DNA from: Pacificispira spongiicola
GTDB lineage: Bacteria > Pseudomonadota > Alphaproteobacteria > UBA8366 > Aestuariispiraceae
Length of the DNA: 64,000 nucleotides
NCBI RefSeq assembly: GCF_012926505.1
Contig: NZ_JABBNT010000006.1
Span: forward strand, 57,697-121,696
Reading direction: 5' to 3'
Shown: piece by piece, positions 26,997-36,537 of the stretch
Numbering within the stretch: the first letter of the stretch is position 1
Layout of the letters: every line of letters starts with the position of its first letter
The notes under the pieces: model-generated
The model's input: the letters and a program-made list of their open reading frames with translations, nothing else
Told to the model about the DNA's origin: nothing
The model's database searches: none
Program-made: the position numbers and the translations under genes

Positions 26997-28004
26997 TCAG
27001 ACCTGCTGCCGGGCCAGTTCATCCCGAGGATCGTCCTTGTAGATTTCCGCCTCGAAGGCGCGCAGGCGCTTATAGACGGAGATCAACTCAACGATCGTCC
27101 CCCAGCTTCGCACCAGAAATTGGAACGAGCTTTCGACCCGCCCGAAGGCCCGGACGATCTGCTGCATGACGCCCAGCGTCAGCGCCCCCGCGACGATGGT
27201 CGGGGCCAACGCGATATAGGGGACGAGAACCCCGAATTGCAGGTAGGACCATTTCGCAACGTCGAAATACATGTAGTGGAAAAACAGCCGGAAATAGTTC
27301 TTCCGAACGTGATGGAACAATTCCTGAACCGTCGGTGGGTCGGCGCGGGCCGCGTCGTCTTCGCCATAGACCAGTTCCTTGCGATAGGAGGCTTCGACCT
27401 TCTGGTTATTGAATTCCAGACCCGGCAACTTGATGCCGACCGCCGCCAGAACCGCCGTTCCGAACAGGGCGAAGATGACGGCGACATAGACCAGGGCATG
27501 TTCGACCTCGCCTATGCCGGGCAATTCCTTGATCGGCTTCGACAATTCCCAGAGGATCGGCAGGAAAGCGATCAGCGTCATTAGGGAGTCGAGCAGACTG
27601 CTGCCCAAGCTCTCCATGATGGTGGCGAATCGCCGCGTGTCTTCCTGAACGCGCTGACTGGCGCCTTCGATATGGCGCAGCTTCTGCCAGTTTTCCATGT
27701 AGAAGTTGTTCATCGCCTGACGCCAGCGGAAGACCCAGTGCTTCGTGAAGAAGCTCAACAAAACGGCGATGACGATATATATCCCGGCAATCCGCGCGAA
27801 GGTGAACAGGAACCCGTAGAATTCGTCGAGGCTGATCGACCCGGGTTCTCCCAAGGCTTTCTGCACCATGTCGTAGAAGCCGCCGAACCATTCGTTGATC
27901 TGAACGTCGACTTCGACCTGATACCAGGTGCCGCCGACAATGACGGCCATGCCGAGCCAGGACCAAACCGCCCAGGCCCGGTTAAGGAAAAAGGATCGAA
28001 ACAT
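26997..28004 (-). CDS. sbmA: SbmA/BacA-like peptide transporter
   Basis: The protein is 335 aa with about seven hydrophobic segments and the SbmA/BacA signatures: NRAWAVWSWLGMAV at the N-terminus, FYMENWQKLRHIEGASQRVQ, and SSFQFLVRSWGTIVELISV near the end. The family imports antimicrobial peptides and other peptide-like substrates across the inner membrane using the proton gradient, and in rhizobia affects very-long-chain fatty acids of LPS. No ATPase domain is attached. Confidence 0.9.
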   Translation of the reverse strand: MFRSFFLNRAWAVWSWLGMAVIVGGTWYQVEVDVQINEWFGGFYDMVQKALGEPGSISLDEFYGFLFTFARIAGIYIVIAVLLSFFTKHWVFRWRQAMNNFYMENWQKLRHIEGASQRVQEDTRRFATIMESLGSSLLDSLMTLIAFLPILWELSKPIKELPGIGEVEHALVYVAVIFALFGTAVLAAVGIKLPGLEFNNQKVEASYRKELVYGEDDAARADPPTVQELFHHVRKNYFRLFFHYMYFDVAKWSYLQFGVLVPYIALAPTIVAGALTLGVMQQIVRAFGRVESSFQFLVRSWGTIVELISVYKRLRAFEAEIYKDDPRDELARQQV

Positions 28005-28133
28005 AGGGATTGCGCTTTCTTCGGAATGAATTGGGAAGCTGGGTGGGAGTTTGGCGGAAAACCCACCGAATTCAAGGTATCAGAAGAAGGCGATTGCGTG
28101 GCGGCGTTCACAATCCGGCGACGGGCGTCGCGA

Positions 28134-29042
28134 TCAGGTGGTCGCGTTGATCCGCAAATCCATTTTCAACTGCGACACCTTGCGGATGAACCAGGATTTG
28201 AAGCCCTGGGCGATAGGGTTGTTTCGGCTGTGAAAGGGTGTGATGACCCGGATCGGCGCGGGCGCCGGGACGAATAGCGGCAGGGGGCAGATCAGCGACC
28301 CGTCCCGCAGGTCTCGGTCCACCATGATCTCGTCCCCGATGGCGATGCCGCAGCCGTTCCGCGCCGCCTGATGCGCGACGAATGTATTGCCCAGAAACAT
28401 GTTGGCCTTGGGCTGCAACCGCCCCTGATCCAGGTTCGACAGGAAATGCCGCCAGTCCGCCTGATCGTAATCGCCGTGCAGCAGGACATGATCGGACAGG
28501 TCGCGCAGGGACCGGGGCGGGGGCGATCCGTGCATCAGTTTAGGACTGCAGATCATGAAATAATTCGTATGGATATGGGTAACGTCCAAATCGCCTGCCA
28601 TTCGAATATCCCGCCAGGAAATGATCAGATCGACGCTGTCGTCGATTTGGTCGATTGGGACCCAGGTGAATTCGTCCAGGTGATGCGCCTGAATGAATTC
28701 CGCCGCGTATTCGGGAATGGAGGCGCTGGCGATGGCGGTGGATGTGGCGACTTTCAGGCCGTGGCCCTTACCGCGCCGCTGAAAATCTTCGATCACCGAT
28801 TGCCATTCGTCCAGAGACCCGGACAGGGTGTCCAGCAGGCGCTTGCCTTCCGCTGTCAGGGACAGGCGCTTTCCTTTCTCAAGGAACAGCGGCACCGCCA
28901 TCCGGGATTCCAGATTGCGGATTTGGTGGCTGACCGCGCTGTGCGTGACGCCCAATTCCTCCGCCGCCAGGGTCAGACTGCCGTTCCGGCCGACGGCTTC
29001 GAAGGTTGCGAGACTGGTCAGGGGCGGCATTCGTCGGCGCAT
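28134..29042 (-). CDS. LysR-family transcriptional regulator (GcvA-like)
   Basis: The protein is 302 aa. The N-terminal HTH is PPLTSLATFEAVGRNGSLTLAAEELGVT, and HSAVSHQIRNLE and a LysR substrate-binding domain follow. It is divergent from the M24-fold hydrolase and deacetylase genes and is their likely regulator. An inverted repeat lies in the shared 116-bp region. Confidence 0.92.
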   Translation of the reverse strand: MRRRMPPLTSLATFEAVGRNGSLTLAAEELGVTHSAVSHQIRNLESRMAVPLFLEKGKRLSLTAEGKRLLDTLSGSLDEWQSVIEDFQRRGKGHGLKVATSTAIASASIPEYAAEFIQAHHLDEFTWVPIDQIDDSVDLIISWRDIRMAGDLDVTHIHTNYFMICSPKLMHGSPPPRSLRDLSDHVLLHGDYDQADWRHFLSNLDQGRLQPKANMFLGNTFVAHQAARNGCGIAIGDEIMVDRDLRDGSLICPLPLFVPAPAPIRVITPFHSRNNPIAQGFKSWFIRKVSQLKMDLRINATT

Positions 29043-29049
29043 GCTGATA

Positions 29050-29073
29050 TTCCTGCAAATTTTATTTGTGGAA
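29050..29073. promoter_or_regulatory. Candidate LysR operator
   Basis: TTCC-TG-CAAAT-TTT-ATTTG-T-GGAA is an interrupted palindrome 8 bp upstream of the LysR start and about 86 bp before the divergent hydrolase. Position and symmetry fit a LysR binding site. This is inference. Confidence 0.5.
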
Positions 29074-29158
29074 ATCTGGAATATTACGCGCTTTACCGCA
29101 AATCCCGTTTGGATATCGTTTTCCGGAAATCACCGCATTCTTGAAGAAGGAAACCGTA

Positions 29159-30367
29159 ATGCCGCGTCCGACGCCTGTCGCCGATTGGGAACAGCCTTTT
29201 CCGCCGGAAGAATACGCAGATCGCCGCCGCCGAGTCGCGGCACGCCTATCGACGGAAGGGTATGACGCAATCCTGGTAACCAAGCCCGCCGATATCTTCT
29301 ATCTGACCGGTTATGACATGGTTTGGTTTCATCTGCGGTTCCTGACCAGTTGCATCCTGACGGCGGATGGCGGCGACGTCGCCTTTTTCGATTATCCGGG
29401 GCATCGCACATTGGTGGAGACGACGCCGGAAATCCGCAACATCACCTGGATGACCCGCGAAAGCGTGCAGGCTGACGGCGGGTTGATCCGGGACGGCGCG
29501 TTGAAGGCCGGATTGAAGGGCAAGAAACTGGCCGTTCAGCCATGGAGTTATGTGCCGCATGGCGACGTGATGGCGGAACTGGTCGGTATCCTGAACGATG
29601 CCGGGATCGATACGGGCGACGGATCGCTGATCGTGGAACAGGAACGCCTGTACAAATCGCCGTTGGAAGTGGCCGTCATGCGGCGGTCCGCGGAAATCGC
29701 CGATATCGGCATGACGGCGGCGCGCGATATCCTGGCGCCGGGCGTCATGGAAACCGAAATCCACGCGGCCCTGTCCTATGCCATGTTGAAGGCCGGGGCA
29801 TCCGAACCGGCCTTGCGCACGATGATCGGGTCGGGCGTGCGGGCAGGGACCCATCACAGCCCCGCCCAGCATCGCCGCGTTGGGCAGGACGAGTTGGTAT
29901 TCATCGATTTCTGTGCGTCGCTGCATCGCTATCACGTCAACCTGAACCGGACCTTCGCGGTTGGGACGGTCGATCCGCGCTGGCACGATCTGATGGCTCG
30001 GTCGGCGACGACGATCGATGCCATCGTGGCGGAGGTGAAGCCGGGCGACATGTGGTCGAAGGTCCAGGACGTCGGTAACCGCAACACCGCCGCCCAAGGG
30101 ATTACAGAGGGCATCTGGTTCGTCGGCGGCTATACTCAGGGGATCGCCATGCCGCCCGACTGGGTCGGCGAATTCTGGGTCGGCCCACGCCACGGCATTC
30201 CCGACCTGGAACTGGTGCCGGGCATGGTCTTCAACATGGAAGGGCAGTTCGACGACACCGAAGGCTGGGCCGGCGGGACGGGCGTCGCCTATATCGACAC
30301 TCTGATCGTCACGGAAACGGGGCTTGAGGTTATGTCCCGCCTGCCGCGTACGTTGGAGACCGTGTGA
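29159..30367 (+). CDS. Creatinase-fold (M24/Xaa-Pro peptidase family) hydrolase with degenerate metal site
   Basis: The protein is 402 aa with a creatinase N-terminal domain (about 20-160) and a pita-bread catalytic domain. Metal peptidases of the family use D, D, H, E, E. Here the first Asp is kept (VFIDFCASLH), but the second position reads HVNLNRT (Asn), the His motif reads VGGYTQGIAM without the usual GHG, VFNMEGQF keeps one Glu, and the last region reads AYIDTLIVTE. This suggests a metal-independent creatinase-like C-N hydrolase rather than a peptidase. GAAGGA lies 8 nt before the ATG. It is coupled to the deacetylase gene (TGATG). Confidence 0.85.
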   Translation: MPRPTPVADWEQPFPPEEYADRRRRVAARLSTEGYDAILVTKPADIFYLTGYDMVWFHLRFLTSCILTADGGDVAFFDYPGHRTLVETTPEIRNITWMTRESVQADGGLIRDGALKAGLKGKKLAVQPWSYVPHGDVMAELVGILNDAGIDTGDGSLIVEQERLYKSPLEVAVMRRSAEIADIGMTAARDILAPGVMETEIHAALSYAMLKAGASEPALRTMIGSGVRAGTHHSPAQHRRVGQDELVFIDFCASLHRYHVNLNRTFAVGTVDPRWHDLMARSATTIDAIVAEVKPGDMWSKVQDVGNRNTAAQGITEGIWFVGGYTQGIAMPPDWVGEFWVGPRHGIPDLELVPGMVFNMEGQFDDTEGWAGGTGVAYIDTLIVTETGLEVMSRLPRTLETV

Positions 30368-31464
30368 TGGAAAATCTGGCGGTCTTCTTTGACGAGGATG
30401 TCCTGTCGACCAGCCCGCCGATGGGACTGTTCGAACGCGCGCCGTCGCCCCTGCTGGCGAACCAGACTCTCTTCACCGAAAGTCCGCAGCGGATCGAAAA
30501 CATTAAATCGGTGCTGGAACGGGGACCGTCGGCGGATCGGTTCGCCTGGTATCCGGGACGCAAGGCGACCGATGCGGAGATTCTGACCTATCACACACAG
30601 GCCTATTTGGACCGCCTGATCGAATGGGACGCGGACGGTGTTTGGGCCAGCGGCACGACCTATTTCCCGAAGGGCGGCATGGTCACAATGCGCGCCGCCG
30701 CCGGGACGGTTCTGGAAGGCTTGGATGCCGTTCTGTCAGGGAAAGCGAGCAAAGCCTATGCCTTGGTTCGACCGCCGTCGCATCATGCGGACCGGGATGT
30801 GGCCGACGGTTATTGTTTCCTGAACTGCGTCGGGATCGCGGTAGAGCACGCAAGGGCGGCAGGCTGTGCGCGGGTCGGCGTTTTGGATTGGGACGTCCAT
30901 CACGGCAATGGGACGCAATCCGGCTTCTATGACCGGGACGATGTTCTGACGATTTCCCTGCATATGAACCACGGCGCCTGGGGGCCGACCCATCCGCAAA
31001 CGGGGGAGGTCGATGAAACCGGCACCGGCGCAGGGCAGGGGTACAACGTCAACCTGCCCCTGCCGATGGGCAGCGGCGACGAAACCTATCTTGCCGTCAT
31101 GCGCGATTGTGTCCTGCCGAAACTGCGGGACTTTCAGCCGGATTTGATCATCGTGTCGAACGGTCACGATGCGGGGCAGTTCGACCCGAACGGGCGTCAA
31201 CTGATCAGCATGGCCGGGTTCCATGGCCTTGCCTCCCTGGCGGCGCAGGCGGCGGGGGAACTGTGCGACGGCAAGCTGCTGGCGGTGCAGGAAGGCGGCT
31301 ACAATATCGGCCATGTCGGATTTTGCGCCTATGCCTCAGCCCTTGGATTTATCGGGGTAGATTTGGACCTGGGCGATCCGCTGTCCTACTATCCGCCGGA
31401 CGGGCAACGGGCGCTGGATACGGTGGCCGACCTGATCGGGCGGCATCCCCTATTCGGCGGCTGA
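30367..31464 (+). CDS. HDAC-fold deacetylase (acetylpolyamine amidohydrolase-like)
   Basis: The protein is 365 aa. It has the arginase/deacetylase catalytic motifs RPPSHHADRD (paired His), GVLDWDVHHGNGTQ (zinc Asp and His) and a late GGYN segment. Bacterial members remove acetyl or acyl groups from polyamines and small amides. The ATG overlaps the stop of the upstream creatinase-fold gene, so the two probably act in one amide or amine catabolic route. Confidence 0.9.
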   Translation: MENLAVFFDEDVLSTSPPMGLFERAPSPLLANQTLFTESPQRIENIKSVLERGPSADRFAWYPGRKATDAEILTYHTQAYLDRLIEWDADGVWASGTTYFPKGGMVTMRAAAGTVLEGLDAVLSGKASKAYALVRPPSHHADRDVADGYCFLNCVGIAVEHARAAGCARVGVLDWDVHHGNGTQSGFYDRDDVLTISLHMNHGAWGPTHPQTGEVDETGTGAGQGYNVNLPLPMGSGDETYLAVMRDCVLPKLRDFQPDLIIVSNGHDAGQFDPNGRQLISMAGFHGLASLAAQAAGELCDGKLLAVQEGGYNIGHVGFCAYASALGFIGVDLDLGDPLSYYPPDGQRALDTVADLIGRHPLFGG

Positions 31465-31992
31465 TGCGATCGAAAGGCGGTCCCACCATGCCAGGATGGC
31501 GTCGCAATCCATGGGCAATTCCGTGCCCATGCCACCGTGGAAGGATTGCCAGCTTTCGACGTAATCCTCCCGCACCGCGACAAGCAGCGGGATGTGGTTC
31601 AGCGCGGCTTTTTCGAACACATCGCGCAAGCCGCGTTCTTCGGATTCCGCGCGCCCGAAGCGGTTGACGAGCAAGAGGTCCGGCGACGGGTCGAACAGCG
31701 TGTCCAGTCGGACCGATAGGTCGGCAATGGCGTGCGGGTCCAGGCGGCATCCGGTCGCCGCGTCGCCCCTGGGTTCCAGGATCGGCAGGGACCAGGTATC
31801 GCGCAGGTCGCGCACGATCAGCGTCTGCCGTCCGGTTTCCGGATCGTGGACACGGTCCTGACGCACGCCATCGACCCGGACACCGCGATCCGTCAACGCG
31901 ATGCGGGCGGCCTCAATCGCTGCGTCCACCGGCTGCTTGGTCCGGAAGACGACCCCGGCGAGAATGGGCGTGTCGATAGTGTGGTTCGTCAT
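31450..31992 (-). CDS. DUF2478 family protein
   Basis: The protein is 180 aa. It has the DUF2478 pattern LLLVNRFGRAESEERGLRD (N-R-F-G-x-x-E), followed by FEKAALNHIPLLVAV. The fold resembles P-loop nucleotide-binding proteins of the THEP1 type, but no classical Walker A is present; its role is unknown. It overlaps the 3' end of the deacetylase gene by 15 bp on the opposite strand. Confidence 0.75.
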   Translation of the reverse strand: MTNHTIDTPILAGVVFRTKQPVDAAIEAARIALTDRGVRVDGVRQDRVHDPETGRQTLIVRDLRDTWSLPILEPRGDAATGCRLDPHAIADLSVRLDTLFDPSPDLLLVNRFGRAESEERGLRDVFEKAALNHIPLLVAVREDYVESWQSFHGGMGTELPMDCDAILAWWDRLSIASAAE

Positions 31993-32039
31993 GCCCCCTA
32001 ATTAGGCGTCCCTGCGGTCACGGGCAAGTTTCAGCGGCG

Positions 32040-32633
32040 TCACAGGGTAATGCTGGGATTCCGGATATTCTCGTCGCAGTTCAGTAGATTGACCTGTTTC
32101 GCCAGGATTTTCATGGTGCCGTCCTGATGGGTGTACAGGCGATGGACGGCATTGCCGATCCAGAAACGCATCTCCCCGTTCCAGAACTCGGTGGTGTGGA
32201 AGTTCGAACGGACCATGAAGATGCCGGGCGTTCGGGTGCTGAAGACCTCGATATTCGATACCATACGGCTGGTCCGGCTGGCGGGCGTCTGCGACCAGGC
32301 GAAACCGGTTTCCAGGCGGTAGACCCGGTCTTCCAATTGCCGGCGATCATGAAAGGCAAAGGCGATCTCCCGGCGCGGGTCGCCGCGATGCCATGTACCG
32401 GGAATCCAATAGGCACATTCGGCGGCGAAGAGGGACAGCCAGTCCTGATAGCGTCCCTGGTCCAGATAGCGGGCCTCTCGCTTCAGCATTGCGCTGGCGC
32501 GGACGTGGTTCGGCCCTTCGTCGATGCGCAGGGCGTCGTCGTCCCAACTGTCGAAATCGCGCATCAAGCCTTCGTAAAAGGCATCCGTGACGTAGTAGGA
32601 GGAGGTGGACGGGTCGGTGTTCTGATTGGTCAT
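32040..32633 (-). CDS. Aromatic-ring-hydroxylating dioxygenase, beta subunit
   Basis: The protein is 197 aa with the SnoaL/NTF2-like beta-subunit pattern: EARYLDQGRYQDWLSLFA, CAYWIPGTWH, RTSRMVSNIEV and a C-terminal LAKQVNLLNCDENIR. It would assemble with the Rieske alpha subunit encoded 3 bp upstream. No dedicated ferredoxin or reductase gene is nearby. Confidence 0.9.
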   Translation of the reverse strand: MTNQNTDPSTSSYYVTDAFYEGLMRDFDSWDDDALRIDEGPNHVRASAMLKREARYLDQGRYQDWLSLFAAECAYWIPGTWHRGDPRREIAFAFHDRRQLEDRVYRLETGFAWSQTPASRTSRMVSNIEVFSTRTPGIFMVRSNFHTTEFWNGEMRFWIGNAVHRLYTHQDGTMKILAKQVNLLNCDENIRNPSITL

Positions 32634-32636
32634 CGC

Positions 32637-33971
32637 TTATGCCTCCCCCCGTGAGATCGTCAAAGTCGGGTCGGCCTTCATCAGCGATTTGTAGTGCTTC
32701 ATATATTCGCGCATGAACACCTCGTCCGTGGCGGGGCCTGAAATGACGCCGTCTTCCACGGTGAATCGGTCGGGCAAGCCCAAGCCACGATCCATATAGA
32801 CCCAGGGGTCTTCTTCCGCCGCCAGACCGGCCTGGATTTCCTCGAAATTGGTCAGGTCGTCGACCTCCCCGAACAGGGGGAACTGTTCCTGCGTGCGCAT
32901 GCGCAAGGCGTTGATCATCCTATCCGCGCCATCCAGGGATCCGTCCTCGTCGACAACGGCGGTACCGTACCATGTCGTGGCGGTTTCATCATGGGATAGC
33001 GGTTCCAGAACCTGGATATGATTGCCCAGAATCAGCAAGTTCGGGAAGACGTTGATATTCATAGGAATACCCGCCGCGAGGTCCAGATAACCATCCGCCT
33101 TGTCGCCGTAGCGCTGTCGGATTTCGGCCTCGTACCCTTCCATGCCGGGGTGTTTGCCCTCGACTTCCCATACCGCGCCGGGCCGGTCGGGCAGGGCGGG
33201 GCGCTTGTCCTTGAAATGATGGCCATTGCCGAAATAGTGGACCCGCACCGGCCCGTCGTCCGGGCGCTGCTTGTAGAAGGACATGCCCTTCGGGTCGTCG
33301 TCGCCGAACCGGTTTTCCATCATCAGCAGCGAGCGATGCGAAAACACGACGTGATAGCCGTCGGCGCTGTTGTCGTAGGCGAGTTTCCAATTGCCCTTGA
33401 ACCGCATCCGGTTCGCTTCGCACAGGACGACCTTGCCGCCGGGATTGCGGTCCAACCAATCGTCGATCGGTTTCCGGACCGGCCCCAGATGCTCTTCAAG
33501 GCTGGGCGCGTCGGGGTTCAGCGTGCCGAAGATAAACCCCCGATAGACGGCGACACGGGGCACCTGGGCAAGATTGAACCGATCTTCCGCCTTGTGGTCA
33601 TGGGCATATCCGTCGTTCCACGGCACGCCCAGAAGCGCGCCTGAATTGTTGAAGGACCAGCCGTGATAGGGGCAACTGAAATTTCGGGCCTTCCCCTGTT
33701 TTGCGCGACAGATCGTGGCACCCCGGTGGGTGCATCGATTGTACAGTGCGCGGATCGTCCCCTTGGAATCGCGCACGACGATGATGGGGCGCAGACCCAA
33801 TTTGGTGCGGAAAAAGCTGTTTCTGTCCGGTACCTGGCTTTCATGGGCCAGATAGACCCAGGTTCCGCCGAACACGCGGGTCAATTCGCGGTCGAATATC
33901 GCCGGGTCGGTATACAGGGATCGGTGTACCTTGTTCTCGTGGATCAGGGTGTCGAAATCGAGTTCCATCAT
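32637..33971 (-). CDS. Rieske [2Fe-2S] ring-hydroxylating dioxygenase, alpha subunit
   Basis: The protein is 444 aa. The Rieske centre is C-T-H (RCTHRGATIC) and C-P-Y-H (FSCPYHGWSF); the mononuclear-iron site is DGYHVVFSH. It inserts O2 into an aromatic or amine-bearing substrate using electrons from a reductase not encoded here. It lies between a glutamine-synthetase-like gene and the beta subunit, all leftward, an arrangement also seen in aniline-type (tdn/tad) pathways. Confidence 0.93.
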   Translation of the reverse strand: MMELDFDTLIHENKVHRSLYTDPAIFDRELTRVFGGTWVYLAHESQVPDRNSFFRTKLGLRPIIVVRDSKGTIRALYNRCTHRGATICRAKQGKARNFSCPYHGWSFNNSGALLGVPWNDGYAHDHKAEDRFNLAQVPRVAVYRGFIFGTLNPDAPSLEEHLGPVRKPIDDWLDRNPGGKVVLCEANRMRFKGNWKLAYDNSADGYHVVFSHRSLLMMENRFGDDDPKGMSFYKQRPDDGPVRVHYFGNGHHFKDKRPALPDRPGAVWEVEGKHPGMEGYEAEIRQRYGDKADGYLDLAAGIPMNINVFPNLLILGNHIQVLEPLSHDETATTWYGTAVVDEDGSLDGADRMINALRMRTQEQFPLFGEVDDLTNFEEIQAGLAAEEDPWVYMDRGLGLPDRFTVEDGVISGPATDEVFMREYMKHYKSLMKADPTLTISRGEA

Positions 33972-33983
33972 GGCGTCGAGTCC

Positions 33984-35462
33984 TTAAAACGCGTCGAAAT
34001 ATTCGTTGGTTTCCCAGTCGGTGACACCGGCATCCGGGTCCGTGCCGGTTTCCGACAGGAATGCCTGATAGCGGGAGATTTCCGCGCGCTTCATGCGGAG
34101 GAAATAGGTCAGGTAGGTGTCGCCGAAGGCATCCCGGAAAAAGTCTGACCCTTCCAGTAGGTCCAATGCGTCCGACAGGCTCGTCGGCAGCATCTCGCGG
34201 TCGGACTGGTAGGGTTCGTCATCGGGCGGGAAGGGTTGAAGGGCGCGCGCGATCCCATCCAAACCGGCAGCGATCTGAGCCGCCATGGCTAGATACGGGT
34301 TCGCCGCCGGTTCGCCCACGCGGTTTTCGATGCGGGTCGCGGTGCTGCCCGCGCCGCCCAGAACCCGCAGCATCACGCCTCGATGTTCGACATTCCAGGC
34401 GACCCGGTCCGGTGCCAGTGAATTCGCCCTGAACCGCCGATATCCGTTCACCGTGGGGGCGGAAAACGCGATTCCGTTGCGGGCGTGTGCCAATTGTCCG
34501 GCCAGGAAGGACATGCCCGTCGGGGACAGCGCGGCGTCACCGTCGGGCGTGAACAGGTTCCGGCCGGTTTCCGCATCGGTCAGCGACAAATGCAAATGCC
34601 ATCCGCTGGGGAATAGGCCCGGACCGTCGGGGAAGGTCATGAAGCTCGCCAAATAACCTTCTCGGCGGGCGATTTGGCGCGTGGCGCTGCGGAAGATCAG
34701 GAAATCCGCTGCTGCGTTCCAGGCCGGTTTGGGGTCGAAGGTGCATTCCAACTGGCCCGCGCCCAATTCGTTATCGAAGGACCGTAACCCCAAGTCCAAC
34801 GCCGAATAGTGATCGGCAAGCGTGGAGATCAACGGTTGGACGCGATCCAGATAGGTTTCGGAATCATAGGAAAATCCGGGTTCCACCGGGGCCGTTGCCG
34901 GCGGCGCGCCGCGCCGTCCCGGCTGGTTGACGGCGTCGTCTCCGTCGCCGTTCATGCGCCGCATCAGGGTCCATTCGACCTCCAACCCGATGACGGGGGC
35001 GACGCCCCGATCAGCCGCCGACGTCAATACCCGTCGCAACAGGTGCCGGGGTGAGAAAAAGAAGGGCCGACCATCCCGGAAATAGTCGTCGCACAAGATC
35101 ATCGCCACGCCGGGTGCCCAGGGCAGGGGACGGAAGGTTTCCGGGTCGGGCACCAGGATCAGGTTGGGGGATCCGGTCATTTCCGGCAATCCCATGCCGC
35201 CGCCCTTGGTGAAGGTCTGAAAGACGCGACCGCCGGCGGCGTCGAGGCTCCAACTGCCCGCGCCGATGCTGTAACCGTCCGCAAGGGCGGCCCGGAAGGC
35301 GGAGGGCGTGACGGTGCGCGCACGGGTCCAGCCATGGGTATCGCACCAGACAAGACGGATCAGCCGGATATCGGCATCCCGGATCCGGGCGAGCGCCAAT
35401 TCCGCCGCTGCTTGCTGCGCGTCGCTCCATAAGCCATGACGCGCGATGAAACCGTCCTGCAT
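33984..35462 (-). CDS. Glutamine-synthetase-like ligase (possible gamma-glutamylamide synthetase)
   Basis: The protein is 492 aa. It has GS-type catalytic features: GLEVEWTLMRR, FDNELGAGQLECTF and the SGWHLHLSL (G-x-H-x-H) ATP-site motif. The N-terminal domain is diverged, which points to the amine-utilising subfamily (PuuA, TdnQ type) rather than nitrogen assimilation. The ATG at 35462 follows AAGG by 8 nt; a longer frame starting upstream overlaps the divergent AraC promoter and is not used. It is first gene of the cluster with the Rieske subunits, so it may gamma-glutamylate an amine before oxygenation. Confidence 0.88.
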   Translation of the reverse strand: MQDGFIARHGLWSDAQQAAAELALARIRDADIRLIRLVWCDTHGWTRARTVTPSAFRAALADGYSIGAGSWSLDAAGGRVFQTFTKGGGMGLPEMTGSPNLILVPDPETFRPLPWAPGVAMILCDDYFRDGRPFFFSPRHLLRRVLTSAADRGVAPVIGLEVEWTLMRRMNGDGDDAVNQPGRRGAPPATAPVEPGFSYDSETYLDRVQPLISTLADHYSALDLGLRSFDNELGAGQLECTFDPKPAWNAAADFLIFRSATRQIARREGYLASFMTFPDGPGLFPSGWHLHLSLTDAETGRNLFTPDGDAALSPTGMSFLAGQLAHARNGIAFSAPTVNGYRRFRANSLAPDRVAWNVEHRGVMLRVLGGAGSTATRIENRVGEPAANPYLAMAAQIAAGLDGIARALQPFPPDDEPYQSDREMLPTSLSDALDLLEGSDFFRDAFGDTYLTYFLRMKRAEISRYQAFLSETGTDPDAGVTDWETNEYFDAF

Positions 35463-35658
35463 GATGATCCTTCCCGATGGGCTTCCGTTATCGAAAAGCA
35501 TAGCCCCGCGATGGGCCGCGACCGATAGCCGAAGGCCCGATTTTTTAGCCGAAAGTCTGTTTTTCAAATGAACAGCCCGGCAATTCGGTGGGGAAACTTG
35601 CTGTGTGACAGGGGCGTGGTACCGTCTCGACGGTCGAAAATGAAAAGGGCGGTTCGGG

Positions 35659-36537
35659 ATGTCCCATCCCATAACGACGGTGTTTGGCGCATTCGGACGG
35701 ATCGGCGTAACCGAAATGGATTCGTCGCTGACCACCCATGTTCATCCGCATTTGCACGTCATTTTAAAACTGGATGGCGCGGACACTGCGTTTCATGTTC
35801 GGAATAGACGTTGCCCGGTGACCGACGATACAGCGGTGCTGGTCAATGCCTGGGAACCGCATTCCTGGACCTATCGCCGGGCGGACGGACCAACCCGTTT
35901 TCTGACGCTCTATCTTGAACCGGAATGGCTGTCGCGGGTTGGCGTCGGGTCAGCCGAAAGCGGACCGGGTGCATTCTTCGGCGCATCCGTCATTCGGCGT
36001 TCCACAGAGGTTCGGACAGCCGTTAGCGAGCTGTATCGGCTGACCTTGGCGACGGCGCGGGACGGCACGGGCTTGCCGTCGGTCGATGCGATTTCCGACG
36101 TTTTGATTACCCTTGTCGGCGAATTGCGTCGATGTGCGGCGGGGGCCGTGCGCGACGCACGCGACGGTCCGGCCTTCGATTACCGCATTCGGCGCGCCAT
36201 GGGCATGTTGTATCATTATGACGGCCCGCTACAGGTCGATGCCGTGGCGCGAGAGGTCGGGCTGTCCCGTCCGCGCTTCTTTGAATTGTTCAAGCACTGC
36301 ACGGGCATGACCCCCACACGGGTCAGCAGCGCGGCGCGGATGGAACGCGCCATTGCCTTGCTGACGGACAGCGCGATGCCGTTGGGCGACCTGTCCGAAA
36401 GCCTGCATTTCGCGACGCCGGGAAACTTCACGCGGTTCTTCCGGGCGCAAATCGGGCTGTCGCCCCACGCTTTCCGCCGCAGTTCGATTCCGATCGAAAC
36501 CGGCCTCGCGGAAACGCGTCAGGATTCCATCACATAA
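35659..36537 (+). CDS. AraC-family transcriptional regulator
   Basis: The protein is 292 aa with an N-terminal cupin-like sensor domain (HVHPHLHVILKL) and a C-terminal double HTH (about 195-290: VDAVAREVGLSRPRFFELF, then LSESLHFATPGNFTRFFRAQ). It is divergent from the GS-like/Rieske genes and likely activates them. Its 3' end overlaps the phaC stop by 19 bp on the opposite strand. Confidence 0.92.
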   Translation: MSHPITTVFGAFGRIGVTEMDSSLTTHVHPHLHVILKLDGADTAFHVRNRRCPVTDDTAVLVNAWEPHSWTYRRADGPTRFLTLYLEPEWLSRVGVGSAESGPGAFFGASVIRRSTEVRTAVSELYRLTLATARDGTGLPSVDAISDVLITLVGELRRCAAGAVRDARDGPAFDYRIRRAMGMLYHYDGPLQVDAVAREVGLSRPRFFELFKHCTGMTPTRVSSAARMERAIALLTDSAMPLGDLSESLHFATPGNFTRFFRAQIGLSPHAFRRSSIPIETGLAETRQDSIT

